Notes: generated by a model not told the origin, from the sequence alone. Counted from the first letter of the stretch, positions 16,753 through 26,631 are shown. The stretch: DNA of 64,000 bases from Bacterioplanoides sp. SCSIO 12839 (GCF_024397975.1 NZ_CP073745.1:2196501-2260500), one strand, 5' to 3'. Translations and numbers: made by a program.

Positions 16753-18339
16753 CTACTCTCTCGATGGAGAATCACGCTCCGGAATAAACTCCGGAGGTTG
16801 GCCAAAGGTATGTGCCGGTGCAGGGCTGGGGACTGACCACTCCAGGCCTTCTGCTCCTTCCCATGGATTTGCCGGCGCTTTTTCACCGCCGTTAATACAG
16901 CGTACGACCACAATCACCAATAATAATTGGGAAATCCCAAACAAGAATCCCCCCAACGAAGACACCATATTAAAATCGGTAAACTGCAACGCATAATCGG
17001 GGATACGACGTGGCATACCGGCTAAACCGGAGAAATGCATTGGGAAAAAAGTAAGATTGACGCCAATCACCGACAACCAGAAATGCCAGCGCCCTAATAC
17101 TTCGCTGGGATAATGCCCGGTCCACTTAGGCAGCCAGTAATAAATTGCCGCAATAATGGCAAATAAAGCGCCGGGAACCAGCACATAATGAAAATGTGCC
17201 ACGACAAAATAAGTATCGTGATATTGGAAATCCGCAGGCACGATCGCCAGCATGACGCCGGATAATCCACCGATGGTAAACTGCACAATAAAGGCCAGGG
17301 CAAACAACATCGGTAATTCAAACGATACAGATCCCCGAAATAAGGTTGCTACCCAATTAAACACCTTAACGCCGGTGGGAACGGCGATCAGCATAGTGGC
17401 ATACATAAAAAATAACTGGGCGGGTAACGGCAAACCCACCGTAAACATATGATGCGCCCACACCACGAACGATAGCAGTGCAATGGAAGCGGTGGCGTAA
17501 ACCATCGAGTGATAGCCAAACAAACGTTTACGGGCAAAGGTCGGAATAATCAATGACACAATACCAAAGGCTGGAAGAATCATGATGTACACTTCCGGAT
17601 GACCAAAAAACCAGAACAAATGCTGGAATAACACCGGGTCACCACCACCTGCGGCATTAAAGAAGCTGGTACCAAAATTAATATCCAGCAACATCATGGT
17701 GACCACACCAGCCAGCACCGGCATCACCGCAATTAATAAAAATGCGGTAATCAGCCAGGTCCAGACAAACATCGACATATCCATTAAGCGCATACCGGGG
17801 GTGCGCATATTCAGAATAGTGGCAATGATATTAATGGCCCCCAGAATAGAGCTGATACCCGCTAAATGAATCGACAGAATAAAAAAATTGGTGGAAGGCG
17901 GCGCATAGGTTGTGGATAGTGGTGCATAAAATGTCCAACCAAAATTAGGCCCCCCACCTTCCATCAACAAAGTCGACAGCAACATGCCAAACGCCACTGG
18001 CAATAACCAGAAACTGAAGTTATTGAGCCTCGGCAATGCCATATCCGGTGCACCAATTTGCAGAGGGATCATCCAGTTAGCCAAGCCAACAAACGCAGGC
18101 ATCACGGCGCCAAACACCATGATCAAGCCATGCATCGTCGTCATCTGATTAAAAAATTCCGGCTGGATAAATTGCAACCCTGGCTGAAATAATTCGGTAC
18201 GAATCACCAATGCCATCAGCCCACCCACAAATAACATCACACAGGAAAAAATCAGATAGAGGGTGCCGATCTCTTTATGATTGGTTGTGACAAGCCAGCG
18301 CATCAAACCACGCTGAGTCGCATCAGGATTCTGGTTCAT
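16753..18339 (-). CDS. coxA: Cytochrome c oxidase subunit I (aa3/caa3 type)
   Basis: Haem-copper oxidase catalytic subunit, 528 residues with twelve membrane segments. The low-spin haem ligand is in MTTMHGLIMVF. CuB and Tyr ligands are in FGHPEVYIMILP with a following HH pair in WAHHMFTVG, and haem a3/a ligands in HDTYFVVAHFHYVL. The Glu in GHPEVY marks an A-type oxidase. It overlaps coxB by 17 bp, with AGGAGG inside the coxB end. Confidence 0.97.
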   Translation of the reverse strand: MNQNPDATQRGLMRWLVTTNHKEIGTLYLIFSCVMLFVGGLMALVIRTELFQPGLQFIQPEFFNQMTTMHGLIMVFGAVMPAFVGLANWMIPLQIGAPDMALPRLNNFSFWLLPVAFGMLLSTLLMEGGGPNFGWTFYAPLSTTYAPPSTNFFILSIHLAGISSILGAINIIATILNMRTPGMRLMDMSMFVWTWLITAFLLIAVMPVLAGVVTMMLLDINFGTSFFNAAGGGDPVLFQHLFWFFGHPEVYIMILPAFGIVSLIIPTFARKRLFGYHSMVYATASIALLSFVVWAHHMFTVGLPLPAQLFFMYATMLIAVPTGVKVFNWVATLFRGSVSFELPMLFALAFIVQFTIGGLSGVMLAIVPADFQYHDTYFVVAHFHYVLVPGALFAIIAAIYYWLPKWTGHYPSEVLGRWHFWLSVIGVNLTFFPMHFSGLAGMPRRIPDYALQFTDFNMVSSLGGFLFGISQLLLVIVVVRCINGGEKAPANPWEGAEGLEWSVPSPAPAHTFGQPPEFIPERDSPSRE

Positions 18340-19450
18340 CCACTACCTCCTCTGCTGAAGACATATTCGCAGAAGGCTCACCCTGCAACATGTTCGAGAT
18401 GTCCGCTGGTTGCACATAATCACCAGAGTCATTTCCCCAGGCGTTACGCTCATAGGTAATCACAGCGGCCAGATCGGCGGCTGATAAGACATTGGCAAAT
18501 GCCGCCATAGCAGTCCCAGCCTTGCCGTGTAACACAATATCCAAGTGCTGTTGCAGCCTATCGGGTTCCGACACCATCGGGCTGCCAGCAAGCGCCGGAA
18601 AAACCGGTGGAATACCCTGACCATTCATCTGATGACAGGACGCGCAATAAGTGCCATACACCGTTTCGCCGTGCGCTATTAGTGCATCCGTCGTCCATTG
18701 TTTTTCATTATTCGCCAGAGCATCCTGCTGTTGTTGTTTGCGATCAGCCAGCCACTGCTGATAGTCGGCTTCAGAAACCGCATGCACCTCAATTGGCATA
18801 AAGCCGTGGTTCTTACCGCACAGTTCAGCGCACTGCCCACGATAAATTCCTGGCTTATCGATACGGGTCCAGGCTTCGTTGATAAACCCCGGAACGGCAT
18901 CTTTCTTAACCGCAAGCTCTGGTACCCACCAGGCATGAATCACATCTGCCGACGTTAATAAAAAGCGGATTTTTTTACCGACAGGCACGACAAGAGGCTC
19001 ATCAACATCCAATAAATAATGCTCACCTTTTGCGGCCTGATTGTTGATTTGTTCAATGGGAGTCGCGAGGTTAGAAAAAAAGTGAATTTTTTCCTGCATA
19101 TATTCATAACGCCAACGCCATTGATAACCGGTAATCAGTACATCAATATCGGCGGAGCTGGGGTCGTATATTTTTTTTAAGGTGGCGGTTGCGGGTATTG
19201 CCATGACAATCAGAATAAATACCGGGATTGCCGTCCAGAAAACTTCAACCCAGGTACTTTTGTGAAAATGTGCTGCTTTTGCTCCTTTTGACTTGCGATA
19301 ACGAATCAGTGACCAGAACATGACGGCAAATACAACAACGGCAATCACCAGGCATATCCAGAAAATAATCATATGAAGTGAAAACACTTCCTGACTGATC
19401 TCTGTCACCCCGACGGGCAAATTCCATTGTTGTTCTTTCAGCTCCGACAT
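18323..19450 (-). CDS. coxB: Cytochrome c oxidase subunit II with fused cytochrome c domain (caa3)
   Basis: First gene of the operon. 375 residues: two membrane helices in the N-terminal third, a cupredoxin domain with the CuA ligands in GQCAELCGKNHGFM, and a C-terminal cytochrome c domain with CASCH (near residue 268) and a later Met-containing segment (GTAMAAFANVL). The fusion defines a caa3-type oxidase. No signal peptide is evident; the first helix probably acts as the anchor. AAGGAG lies 5 nt upstream of the ATG. Confidence 0.95.
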   Translation of the reverse strand: MSELKEQQWNLPVGVTEISQEVFSLHMIIFWICLVIAVVVFAVMFWSLIRYRKSKGAKAAHFHKSTWVEVFWTAIPVFILIVMAIPATATLKKIYDPSSADIDVLITGYQWRWRYEYMQEKIHFFSNLATPIEQINNQAAKGEHYLLDVDEPLVVPVGKKIRFLLTSADVIHAWWVPELAVKKDAVPGFINEAWTRIDKPGIYRGQCAELCGKNHGFMPIEVHAVSEADYQQWLADRKQQQQDALANNEKQWTTDALIAHGETVYGTYCASCHQMNGQGIPPVFPALAGSPMVSEPDRLQQHLDIVLHGKAGTAMAAFANVLSAADLAAVITYERNAWGNDSGDYVQPADISNMLQGEPSANMSSAEEVVDEPES

Positions 19451-19755
19451 ACAGACTCCTTCTCAATCTGTATTCACGCTCAACTTGATTCGCTGTTTTG
19501 CTGGCAATATTTTCTTATCGATATAACCAGCAGCAATGAATACAGTTAAGCGTCGGAGCATCAGCAAAACAACTGTAAAAAAACAGGTGAAAAAGTATTT
19601 TTATAGACTTTTAGAATGAAGGTTTTTTCATTATATCTTGTAATTTTATAGGGATATTAGCCAAAGCATAAAAACGTTATCGAAATCAGCAAGATAGTTG
19701 GAGTAACCTTATTTAATGAGGGTATTTATCGTTATAAAGAAGGGATACATAAAAA
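19451..19755. other. Non-coding region upstream of the cox operon
   Basis: AT-rich stretch of about 300 bp that must hold the promoter of the minus-strand cox operon. I see no convincing sigma70 pair. There is a short dyad (GCTGG near 19508 with CCAGC near 19530) and a small CTGT/ACAG hairpin near 19573-19585. No coding frame is supported. Confidence 0.5.
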
Positions 19756-19786
19756 ATCTGGTAAGAGCGTAATACTCTTACCAGAT
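19748..19786 (-). terminator. Intrinsic terminator of the 19801-20175 gene
   Basis: Perfect 12-bp hairpin ATCTGGTAAGAG / CTCTTACCAGAT (19756-19786, 7-nt loop), followed on the minus strand by a T tract (19750-19756). It lies 15 bp past the gene's stop codon. Confidence 0.9.
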
Positions 19787-19800
19787 CAGTGGGAATACTA

Positions 19801-20175
19801 TCAGAAACCAGAAAAAGACCGGGACTTGGTGCGAAAATCACGGGTACCGTGATAAGTGATCAGACCCATCTTATCAACCCGGCATTTGGCATAGCCGGTT
19901 TGCGTCGAGTCCGACACATCAAAATAAATATCATAATATTCCCGTGTCTCACGACTGGACCATTCATCCAACGCAATCAGTGTGCCTTCCGGTAAGACTG
20001 CCTTAGTGTATTGCCGACAGTGAGACATGGCATCACCAATGGTGTCCACATCCCCCTGAGGGTTATGTTCTGGATTTTGGCATCCGGAAGCGATCACGAC
20101 AGTACTGGTAAGCGTTAGCTGTTTTATTAAACGTTTTAACAAACCCAGGCTCTTCACACTATTGATATCAAACAT
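19801..20175 (-). CDS. Small predicted lipoprotein, unknown function
   Basis: 124 residues from the ATG at 20175. That start is chosen because a lipoprotein signal follows: KRLIKQLTLTSTVVIASGC, with lipobox ASGC near residue 31. The frame continues upstream to 20379 but that part lacks protein-like features. Two further Cys (SHCRQY, YAKCRVD) could form a disulfide in the mature domain. No family is recognised. It is transcribed alone with a strong terminator. Confidence 0.6.
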   Translation of the reverse strand: MFDINSVKSLGLLKRLIKQLTLTSTVVIASGCQNPEHNPQGDVDTIGDAMSHCRQYTKAVLPEGTLIALDEWSSRETREYYDIYFDVSDSTQTGYAKCRVDKMGLITYHGTRDFRTKSRSFSGF

Positions 20176-20479
20176 GACTATAGATCCCACCTTCGATATA
20201 CGAAAGGAGCTTTCGGTTGCGACAGGTAACAAAAGGTTGGCTTCTGTTAACAAGCGCTCAGTAAGGAAGTAAGCAATAACAAGCATAAACCAGTTTTTCT
20301 CAACCGCAGTCTGATCAGAAAACATCCAGCCTGACAGTTGTAACACCACAATTTCGTTATACCCTGCCGCACACGACAACCACGATTGTTTTTGATGAAA
20401 ACGAGCAAATACACAATATTGGTCTATGCTTATTAAAGAGATTTAAAAATCAGCTGATATCACCATGGAGGTAGGTTTT

Positions 20480-20695
20480 ATGGCTGCGACAATTGATGCC
20501 CCACAGTCCGGCACAGAGCAATCACAGAACGATCAGATCACTCAACTTGAGCAAGAAATTCAACGCATCAGCAATAAGCTGAGCAACAGTGGTTATGTGT
20601 CTAAAGCGCCCGCAGCGGCGATTGAAAAAGAAAGAATCCGGCTGGAAAAATTTGAGCAAAGTCTGAAAACGTTACGTGAGCGGCAAGCATCCTGA
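20480..20695 (+). CDS. Free-standing valyl-tRNA synthetase C-terminal-arm-like coiled-coil protein
   Basis: 71 residues from ATG 20480, chosen because GGAGG lies about 8 nt upstream. Residues 22-71 form a coiled coil whose core (ISNKLSNSGYVSKAPAAAIE) matches the C-terminal tRNA-binding arm of ValS, where the usual form is KLSNEGFVAKAPA followed by VVEKER. No synthetase body is attached, and the upstream 300 bp do not encode one, so this is a separate small gene rather than a fragment end. A nucleic-acid-binding role is possible by analogy with the ValS arm. Confidence 0.75.
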   Translation: MAATIDAPQSGTEQSQNDQITQLEQEIQRISNKLSNSGYVSKAPAAAIEKERIRLEKFEQSLKTLRERQAS

Positions 20696-20702
20696 CACGA
20701 TA

Positions 20703-21029
20703 TTAATCCCCTTGGCGGGTACGCTTACGATACACCGCCACACAATCTGGCCCAACCAGATTAAAGATGCTGTAACGCTTATCGCCATTCTGAATATAGC
20801 TGGCGACTTCTTTACGGCCTGACGGATGATGAACTTTCAGCACCCTCGCTTGTTTGAACACCTGTGCCTCACGGAAGAAGCGCAGGGCAAGCGCATCACT
20901 GGCTGCCCAGGCGTCACGGTCACGACACATGGCCGCTGCAGGTGTGCTCATAAACAAGATCACCAATAACCCGAGGATTAAAAACCGTCGTTGCCTGCCG
21001 TCATGTGATGTCGCGGATAATTTTGTCAT
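20703..21029 (-). CDS. Small secreted hypothetical protein
   Basis: 108 residues with an N-terminal signal sequence (RRFLILGLLVILFMSTPAAA, cut near AAA-MC), so the mature protein of about 75 residues should be periplasmic. It contains two Cys (MCRDRD and GPDCVAVYRK) that may pair. A stretch KVHHPSGRKEVASYIQNGDK has no family I recognise. It begins 42 bp after dinG on the same strand and may be co-transcribed. It converges on the ValS-arm-like gene. Confidence 0.6.
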   Translation of the reverse strand: MTKLSATSHDGRQRRFLILGLLVILFMSTPAAAMCRDRDAWAASDALALRFFREAQVFKQARVLKVHHPSGRKEVASYIQNGDKRYSIFNLVGPDCVAVYRKRTRQGD

Positions 21030-21071
21030 ACCCTTGTATATCGGCGCTTAGCGGATCCGCTTTAGTCGCGC

Positions 21072-23219
21072 TTAGCCAATACGCTTTAACGGTGGCAAAG
21101 AATCCAGTAATAACTGGCCGTAACGATGAGAAATCAGGCGTTTATCAAGAATACTCACCCGACCGTAATCATCTTCCTTACGAATTAAACGACCGCAAGC
21201 CTGTACCAAACGAACGGATGCGGCTGGCAACGTCAGATCCATAAACGGATTTCGGCCACGGCTTTCGAGCCATTCACTGGTAGCCGCCTGAATCGGATCA
21301 TCGGGTACCGCAAACGGAATTTTCACAATCACCACATGAGTGACGTATTCACCCGGCAAGTCGATTCCTTCGGCAAAGCTGGCGAGGCCAAAAATAATAC
21401 TGCCCTGACCCTCATCAATACGCTTTTTATGGCGGCGGACAATTTCAGCTTTGGGCAAGAAGCCCTGACATAATAATTGATCGTACCAGTCTGAGATAAA
21501 CTGATCGCGGGTGGCTTCCAGCTGAGCACGCGAGCTGAACAAGACTAACGTGCCTTTGGTTAAATCGACGTTATCTTTTAGCCACGCCTCAATATCCTGC
21601 TGAAACTGTTCACTCTTTGGGTCAGAGGCCAGATTCACCGTTTGCAGCTCGCCCAATTCTGGGTAGTTAAATGGCGATTGTACCCGCTGGTAATTGGCCC
21701 AATTCGGCAGGCCGGTTTCAAAGCTGAGGTTATTAAAACTGTTTAACGCGGTTAGCGTTGCGGATGTGACGACCGCACCATAACAACGCCACCACAGGTT
21801 TTTACGTAACTGATCGGCGACTGAAATAGGCGATGCCGAAATGCGGATATCCCAGTCATCACCATAAGGCACCTTGGATAACCAGCGCGCCACGGGGAGT
21901 TCCGCCTGCGGGTTTTCTTGCGTGACTGTATTGTGTGCGGCTTTATTTTGTGTGGATTGAGCCTCTTGTGCTGCCAGCCAAGAGATGGCTTCAGACATTT
22001 GCTCTGCCCGGGCATGCATAATCCCCATCGGCGCTTGCCAGCCTTCGGCTACATCCACGCTAAAATCCCCATCGGCCTTAGGGTCGAGGGACTTCTGCAA
22101 GGCGTCGGTGAGTTTATCTAAGCACAACAATAAGGATTGCAAAGGATCTTTAATATTGACCAGCAACTGGCGCAGGTTGTCGGGCATCTGACCAAATTCA
22201 AAGCGTAAGCGATCCTGATCGCCCAACATCTCCATCACCAGCGGCCAAACCAGACTCATGGTTTGCACAATTTCGCGAATTTGCCCCGGTGCTTCGCCGA
22301 GTTCGCGCAACATATGATGAGGAATGCCCGCTGCCCCGACAAATTGCTCAATGCCCTTTTCTAATTGAGTCAGCCATTTACGGGTACTGCGAACCCCAAG
22401 CTCTAAGCGGAAGTGGTTCAAAGCTTTATCCGCCAGATGGTGTCCTTCATCGAGCACATAAATGGTTTTGTCCGGTGCCGGTAATACGGCACCACCACCT
22501 AAGGACAAATCCGACAATACTAAGTCATGGTTAGCAACAATGATGTCGGCATTTTCCATGGCGCTGCGGGCTTTAAAAAAAGAGCAGTTATCAAAGTGCT
22601 GACAGCGGCGGTTAGAACACTCACGATGAGTCGCGGTGAGATGGCTCCACTGGTCGTGTTCAATTTCATCAGGCCAGCGGTCGCGATCACCATCCCACTC
22701 GCCTTTACCGTAAGCAAGCAACATGGATTCATACAGCTCTTTGTCTTGTTCTTCGGGCGATTGCTCAAACAAATCAACCGTTGTCGATAACAAGCCCGAC
22801 AACTGCTGCAGGGCTTTATCCAGCTTTAATAAGCACAAATAACGGCCACGGCCTTTAGCAAGGGCAAAATTAAACGGCAGGGAAATATTTTTTTTCAGAT
22901 TCGGCAGATCTTTATCGAGAATCTGCTCTTGTAGCGCAACGGTTGCGGTGCTGACCAACAACTTCTTTTCACGCTCAATGGCAATTGGCAACGCCGCTAA
23001 CAAATACGCCAGGGTTTTACCGGTACCGGTTCCGGCTTCAACCACAGCAATGCCCTGATCGTTATCGCGGATGCCTTTATCATCCTCGCGAACAGCGCCC
23101 AGCGTTTTCGCCACTTCCGCAATCATGACCCGCTGGCCATAACGAGGCTTTAAATCCAGCGTTTTGATGCACTCGCGGTACAAAGCCTGAATACGTTCTT
23201 TGGTTTCTTTCTGAAGCAT
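21072..23219 (-). CDS. dinG: ATP-dependent DNA helicase DinG
   Basis: Superfamily 2 (XPD-like) iron-sulfur 5'-3' DNA helicase that resolves R-loops and structured DNA. 715 residues match E. coli DinG. Walker A EAGTGTGKT is at about 61-69 and the DEAH-type box is DEGHHLADKA. Four Cys for the 4Fe-4S cluster are in YLCLLKLD and RECSNRRCQHFDNCSFF, and VANHDLVLSD follows as in DinG. The C-terminal helicase motifs FSSRAQLEATRDQF and VQACGRLIRKEDDYG are present. No LexA box could be recognised upstream. Confidence 0.93.
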   Translation of the reverse strand: MLQKETKERIQALYRECIKTLDLKPRYGQRVMIAEVAKTLGAVREDDKGIRDNDQGIAVVEAGTGTGKTLAYLLAALPIAIEREKKLLVSTATVALQEQILDKDLPNLKKNISLPFNFALAKGRGRYLCLLKLDKALQQLSGLLSTTVDLFEQSPEEQDKELYESMLLAYGKGEWDGDRDRWPDEIEHDQWSHLTATHRECSNRRCQHFDNCSFFKARSAMENADIIVANHDLVLSDLSLGGGAVLPAPDKTIYVLDEGHHLADKALNHFRLELGVRSTRKWLTQLEKGIEQFVGAAGIPHHMLRELGEAPGQIREIVQTMSLVWPLVMEMLGDQDRLRFEFGQMPDNLRQLLVNIKDPLQSLLLCLDKLTDALQKSLDPKADGDFSVDVAEGWQAPMGIMHARAEQMSEAISWLAAQEAQSTQNKAAHNTVTQENPQAELPVARWLSKVPYGDDWDIRISASPISVADQLRKNLWWRCYGAVVTSATLTALNSFNNLSFETGLPNWANYQRVQSPFNYPELGELQTVNLASDPKSEQFQQDIEAWLKDNVDLTKGTLVLFSSRAQLEATRDQFISDWYDQLLCQGFLPKAEIVRRHKKRIDEGQGSIIFGLASFAEGIDLPGEYVTHVVIVKIPFAVPDDPIQAATSEWLESRGRNPFMDLTLPAASVRLVQACGRLIRKEDDYGRVSILDKRLISHRYGQLLLDSLPPLKRIG

Positions 23220-23236
23220 AATTTGAATAAGCCGGA

Positions 23237-23956
23237 TTATTGAATGGCCTGCCAGCCTTTATTGCGTTTCACTGGCAGATTCCAGCCATCCACCTCCACA
23301 ACGATACCGTCCGGAGTGATTTCTTTAAGGTAGAGGTTACCGCTGATGAGCTCCCCTTCTGACCATTCATGGCCATTCATACTGACGCTGCGTTTTTCGG
23401 GCATTGAACTGTAGATATGGCCGGTGATAATCAGATCCGGAACCGTGCGTAACACCGACAATGGCGGTAGTGTGCGTTGAGAACGCGTGACGTTAGGGTT
23501 TGATTCAACAAGGTTCACATCAGCAGGTTGTTCATCAAAACTTGAGTCTTCCGCAGCTTCGACCAACACCGGCTTTGTAGTATCAACTACCTGTGATTCC
23601 GGCGTTTGTGCTTGTGTTTTAGGCGTTAAGGCCTCTGTTCTAGACACTTGTACTTCGGACACGGGTTTAATCAGCGGTTCTGCTATCGGAGGCTGCGACT
23701 CTGACACTTGAGACTGCAACACAGGCACATCACCGCCCTGCATAAACCAGATTCCTGCAACAATCAGCAAAGCCACCAACAAGCCAAGGAGCAACCCAGG
23801 CAGCAAAGCAGACAACTGAGCCGAGGTTGAAGAAAGGGTTTCGGAAGACGTTGCTACCCAACCCACACCCACCAGAGAATTTGTATCGGCTTCACCCGGG
23901 GCTTGTTGTTGCCGTTCCTGTTCGGACTTTTTCAGTGCATCAAGAATATACGACAT
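23237..23956 (-). CDS. gspB: General secretion pathway protein B (GspB/ExeB-like)
   Basis: Inner-membrane partner of GspA. In Aeromonas, ExeAB bind peptidoglycan and help place the type II secretin. 239 residues from ATG 23956. The N terminus MSYILDALKKSEQERQQ is the GspB signature. One membrane helix follows near 60-82 (LLPGLLLGLLVALLIVAGIW), then a Pro/Glu/Thr-rich linker and the C-terminal T2SSB domain (ITGHIYSSMPEKRSVSMNGH). The ATG at 23956 fits the signature and has GGAG upstream in the end of gspA. The other gsp genes are not in the window. Confidence 0.88.
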   Translation of the reverse strand: MSYILDALKKSEQERQQQAPGEADTNSLVGVGWVATSSETLSSTSAQLSALLPGLLLGLLVALLIVAGIWFMQGGDVPVLQSQVSESQPPIAEPLIKPVSEVQVSRTEALTPKTQAQTPESQVVDTTKPVLVEAAEDSSFDEQPADVNLVESNPNVTRSQRTLPPLSVLRTVPDLIITGHIYSSMPEKRSVSMNGHEWSEGELISGNLYLKEITPDGIVVEVDGWNLPVKRNKGWQAIQ

Positions 23957-23957
23957 C

Positions 23958-25466
23958 TTATTGCTCCGGCTTGTGCTGCAGTGCAATCAGCGTTCGTGGG
24001 CCTAAAATTTTATCCGCCAGCAAACCATTCTGTTTCTGGAAATCGAACACCTGCTGCGCCAGAATCGGGTCATAGACATTGCTTTGGGTGATCGTGGTAG
24101 AACCCGCCGGCGCAATCACCTGCCAATCGTCTCCCCAGGCTGAGCCCAATTGTTCTCGCACCCAGAAAATGACATCCGATTGTTCACCCGGACGAATGAT
24201 ATCGCTATAACCTTCTGGTGGATGCCACAACACCAGTGCTTCGTTCAGGTAGCGGCTGTTATAAGCCGTAAATTGTTGCAGTGGCCGCCACTCAATCGAT
24301 TCAGTCGCAGCACCATAGGCTTGTTGTTTCACGGCAATTGGCAAACCGGTCTGCTTCAGGCTGTCTAATGGCCAATCAACCCATAAACACTGTGGACTGC
24401 TGCTGGTCAGCTGATCACATTGTGCCACCGGGTTCGACCAACTCTGAGTTAATAAGGCCAGCGGCGTTTCCGGCTGTGGCGCAAAATATTTCGTTAACGG
24501 TGTTAATAGCGCATCGTTAATACGGGTTTGTGGTATCAACATAAGGCCCAACACCAGTAACAACACAAAACCAGCAGCCGCCGTCAGCCAAGGAAAACGA
24601 GCCGATTGTACGGTTGACGATGCTTCTTGCTTAGCTCTCGCCGGTGGTAATACTTCTTGCTGCGCCCCTTTGGCTAACGCCAGGTCAACCTGGGTTTTAC
24701 CCTGGGCATAAGCCCCCAATAATGCCCGATCACACAAAGTATTGAGTATTCTGGGCACCCCGGCACTCACCTTCCATAAATAGTTGATGGCACGGGCCTG
24801 AAATAATTGTTCGGCAACCTCCGGCGCTGCGCCTGCCTGCTGTGCACGATAACAAACATAATCACGCGCCTCAGCAACAGTAAGATGCTCTAGATGAAAA
24901 CGTGCAGTTATGCGCTGATTTAACTGGCGTAAATCATGACGTTGCAGCAGTTCATTTAATTCTGGCTGCCCCACCAGAACCAGCGACAAGAGTTTTTCTT
25001 TGCTGGTTTCCAGGTTGGTCAGCAGTCGAATTTGTTCCAATAGCGGCGCAGGCATGACCTGAGCTTCGTCGATGACACAAATGACTTTATCGCCCTGGCT
25101 ATACAGCTCCAGTAAGCGATGATTGAGAATCTGATATAACGATTTGAGTGACGCATCGGCCGGATAACTCAGCCCCAGTTCATCACAGATGGCCTGCAGC
25201 AACTCTACTGGTGACAGCTGCGGATTAAAAATATAGGCAATGTGCACACTCTCAGGTGCAGCATTCATAAAGGTTCGGCATAGCGTTGTTTTGCCGGTAC
25301 CAACTTCACCGGTCAGGCACATCAGACCACTCATCCCAGTGAACGCGTAATGCAGGTGTGCCAGCGCCTCCTGATGCCCTTGTGTCGGAAACAGAAAATC
25401 AGGGTCCGGTGCAATGCTAAAAGGAAAGCGTGTCAGGCCAAAGTGTTCGAGATACATGCCACTCAT
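23958..25466 (-). CDS. gspA: General secretion pathway ATPase GspA (ExeA-like) with peptidoglycan-binding domain
   Basis: AAA ATPase of the ExeA family. 502 residues: start motif MYLEHFGLTRFPFSIAPDP, Walker A GEVGTGKTT (about 53-61), Walker B CVIDEAQ, one membrane helix near 293-312, and a C-terminal peptidoglycan_binding_1 domain (DPILAQQVFDFQKQNGLLAD) near 455-495. The periplasmic region between carries a peptidase_C39-like spacer as in ExeA. gspB follows 1 bp later. A second ATG three codons in (25457) is an alternative start. Confidence 0.9.
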   Translation of the reverse strand: MSGMYLEHFGLTRFPFSIAPDPDFLFPTQGHQEALAHLHYAFTGMSGLMCLTGEVGTGKTTLCRTFMNAAPESVHIAYIFNPQLSPVELLQAICDELGLSYPADASLKSLYQILNHRLLELYSQGDKVICVIDEAQVMPAPLLEQIRLLTNLETSKEKLLSLVLVGQPELNELLQRHDLRQLNQRITARFHLEHLTVAEARDYVCYRAQQAGAAPEVAEQLFQARAINYLWKVSAGVPRILNTLCDRALLGAYAQGKTQVDLALAKGAQQEVLPPARAKQEASSTVQSARFPWLTAAAGFVLLLVLGLMLIPQTRINDALLTPLTKYFAPQPETPLALLTQSWSNPVAQCDQLTSSSPQCLWVDWPLDSLKQTGLPIAVKQQAYGAATESIEWRPLQQFTAYNSRYLNEALVLWHPPEGYSDIIRPGEQSDVIFWVREQLGSAWGDDWQVIAPAGSTTITQSNVYDPILAQQVFDFQKQNGLLADKILGPRTLIALQHKPEQ

Positions 25467-25524
25467 TCAGGGGCTGAAAAGCCGATGGTAAAGGTCGGCG
25501 AATCATAGCGGAATCGTAAAAGAA

Positions 25525-26616
25525 TCACCACGGAAAGCGCAGCGTCAACGATGCCCTGACATCACGAATCCGGGCTGCTTGAGCATCATCGGCCGACAGC
25601 TCCAGCCTGTGCCAGCGGCTCTGCCAGCCAATCCCGAGCTGTTTGTCAGAGTAGCCCGATAACGACAGCCGCTGCTCACCCAATGGCCAGGTTTTTGTGG
25701 CGCCCAGGCGGCGATAACGCCCGTGCTGAAAATAAGAAAGCTGGGTATTCCAGGGCTGATAATGAACGGCCGAATCTAACGTAACCGGAATCGAGGAATT
25801 AAAGGAGTCCACACCGGAACGACCACTGCCCACACCAATGGCGTCACACAAGGGGTTGCTCGGATTACCAAATTCGATACAGCCATCGGTAAACAGTGCT
25901 TGCTCGAACGTTTGCTGGTTCCATAGATCCAACAACAACAACTCGGCAGCCCAGCGCTGATTAAACGAATAAGCCAACCGGGTATTCAGCGAAACGCCGC
26001 GACCTTTTTCCTGGTCACCGTCAAAGTCTAAAATTTTGTCATCATCAAAATGATAATCGAGAATCGCCGAGGCTTTGAGGTCATTTTCATTGGTGCCGCT
26101 TTCGGTAAAACCTTTAAGCGTACCAAACTGATAATGACCAATGCGATAGACGGATACTTCCGGTTCAATCACCAGCCCGTCAACCGGATAAAAGGTTTTT
26201 GCCAGAGAAAAGCCGTAGGACTCGAATGACCAGGCCTCAAGATCAACACGGCCAGAGCCAACCTCCTCACCTCTCTCCAACGCATTAAATGTTCGGGATG
26301 TCTGCTCAGAAAATTCCAGGTAATAATACCAGCGCTGTTCACGTTTCAGCGTCCAGCCCTGAGATTCAACCCCAAAAAAAATCCGACCATCACCGTAGGC
26401 ATATTCACCCGGCTGAAACGGACCATCCCAACCGGATATCATGTCAGAAACTGGCACAGGTTCTGAGCTGGCTTCAATAGAAAAACCAGCAAACACACTG
26501 TTTTCTGCAGATTCATTTGCCTGGTTAACAGCCGCCCAATGAGTGTCAGCAAGAACCAGAGAAGGAGCCCCCAGGGCTCCAACCAAAACCAGCAATGGCA
26601 GATACTTCCACATCAA
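25525..26616 (-). CDS. Predicted outer-membrane beta-barrel protein, unknown function
   Basis: 363 residues with a signal peptide (YLPLLVLVGALGAPSLVLA). The rest is rich in alternating aromatic strands (WYYYLEFSEQTSR, YHFDDDKILDF, LAYSFNQRWAAELLLLDLW) and ends in LTLRFPW, an aromatic C terminus typical of outer-membrane barrels. It starts 15 bp after the giant lipoprotein gene and is probably co-transcribed with it. I recognise no named family. Confidence 0.65.
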   Translation of the reverse strand: MMWKYLPLLVLVGALGAPSLVLADTHWAAVNQANESAENSVFAGFSIEASSEPVPVSDMISGWDGPFQPGEYAYGDGRIFFGVESQGWTLKREQRWYYYLEFSEQTSRTFNALERGEEVGSGRVDLEAWSFESYGFSLAKTFYPVDGLVIEPEVSVYRIGHYQFGTLKGFTESGTNENDLKASAILDYHFDDDKILDFDGDQEKGRGVSLNTRLAYSFNQRWAAELLLLDLWNQQTFEQALFTDGCIEFGNPSNPLCDAIGVGSGRSGVDSFNSSIPVTLDSAVHYQPWNTQLSYFQHGRYRRLGATKTWPLGEQRLSLSGYSDKQLGIGWQSRWHRLELSADDAQAARIRDVRASLTLRFPW

Positions 26617-26631
26617 GCTATCAATACCCGT

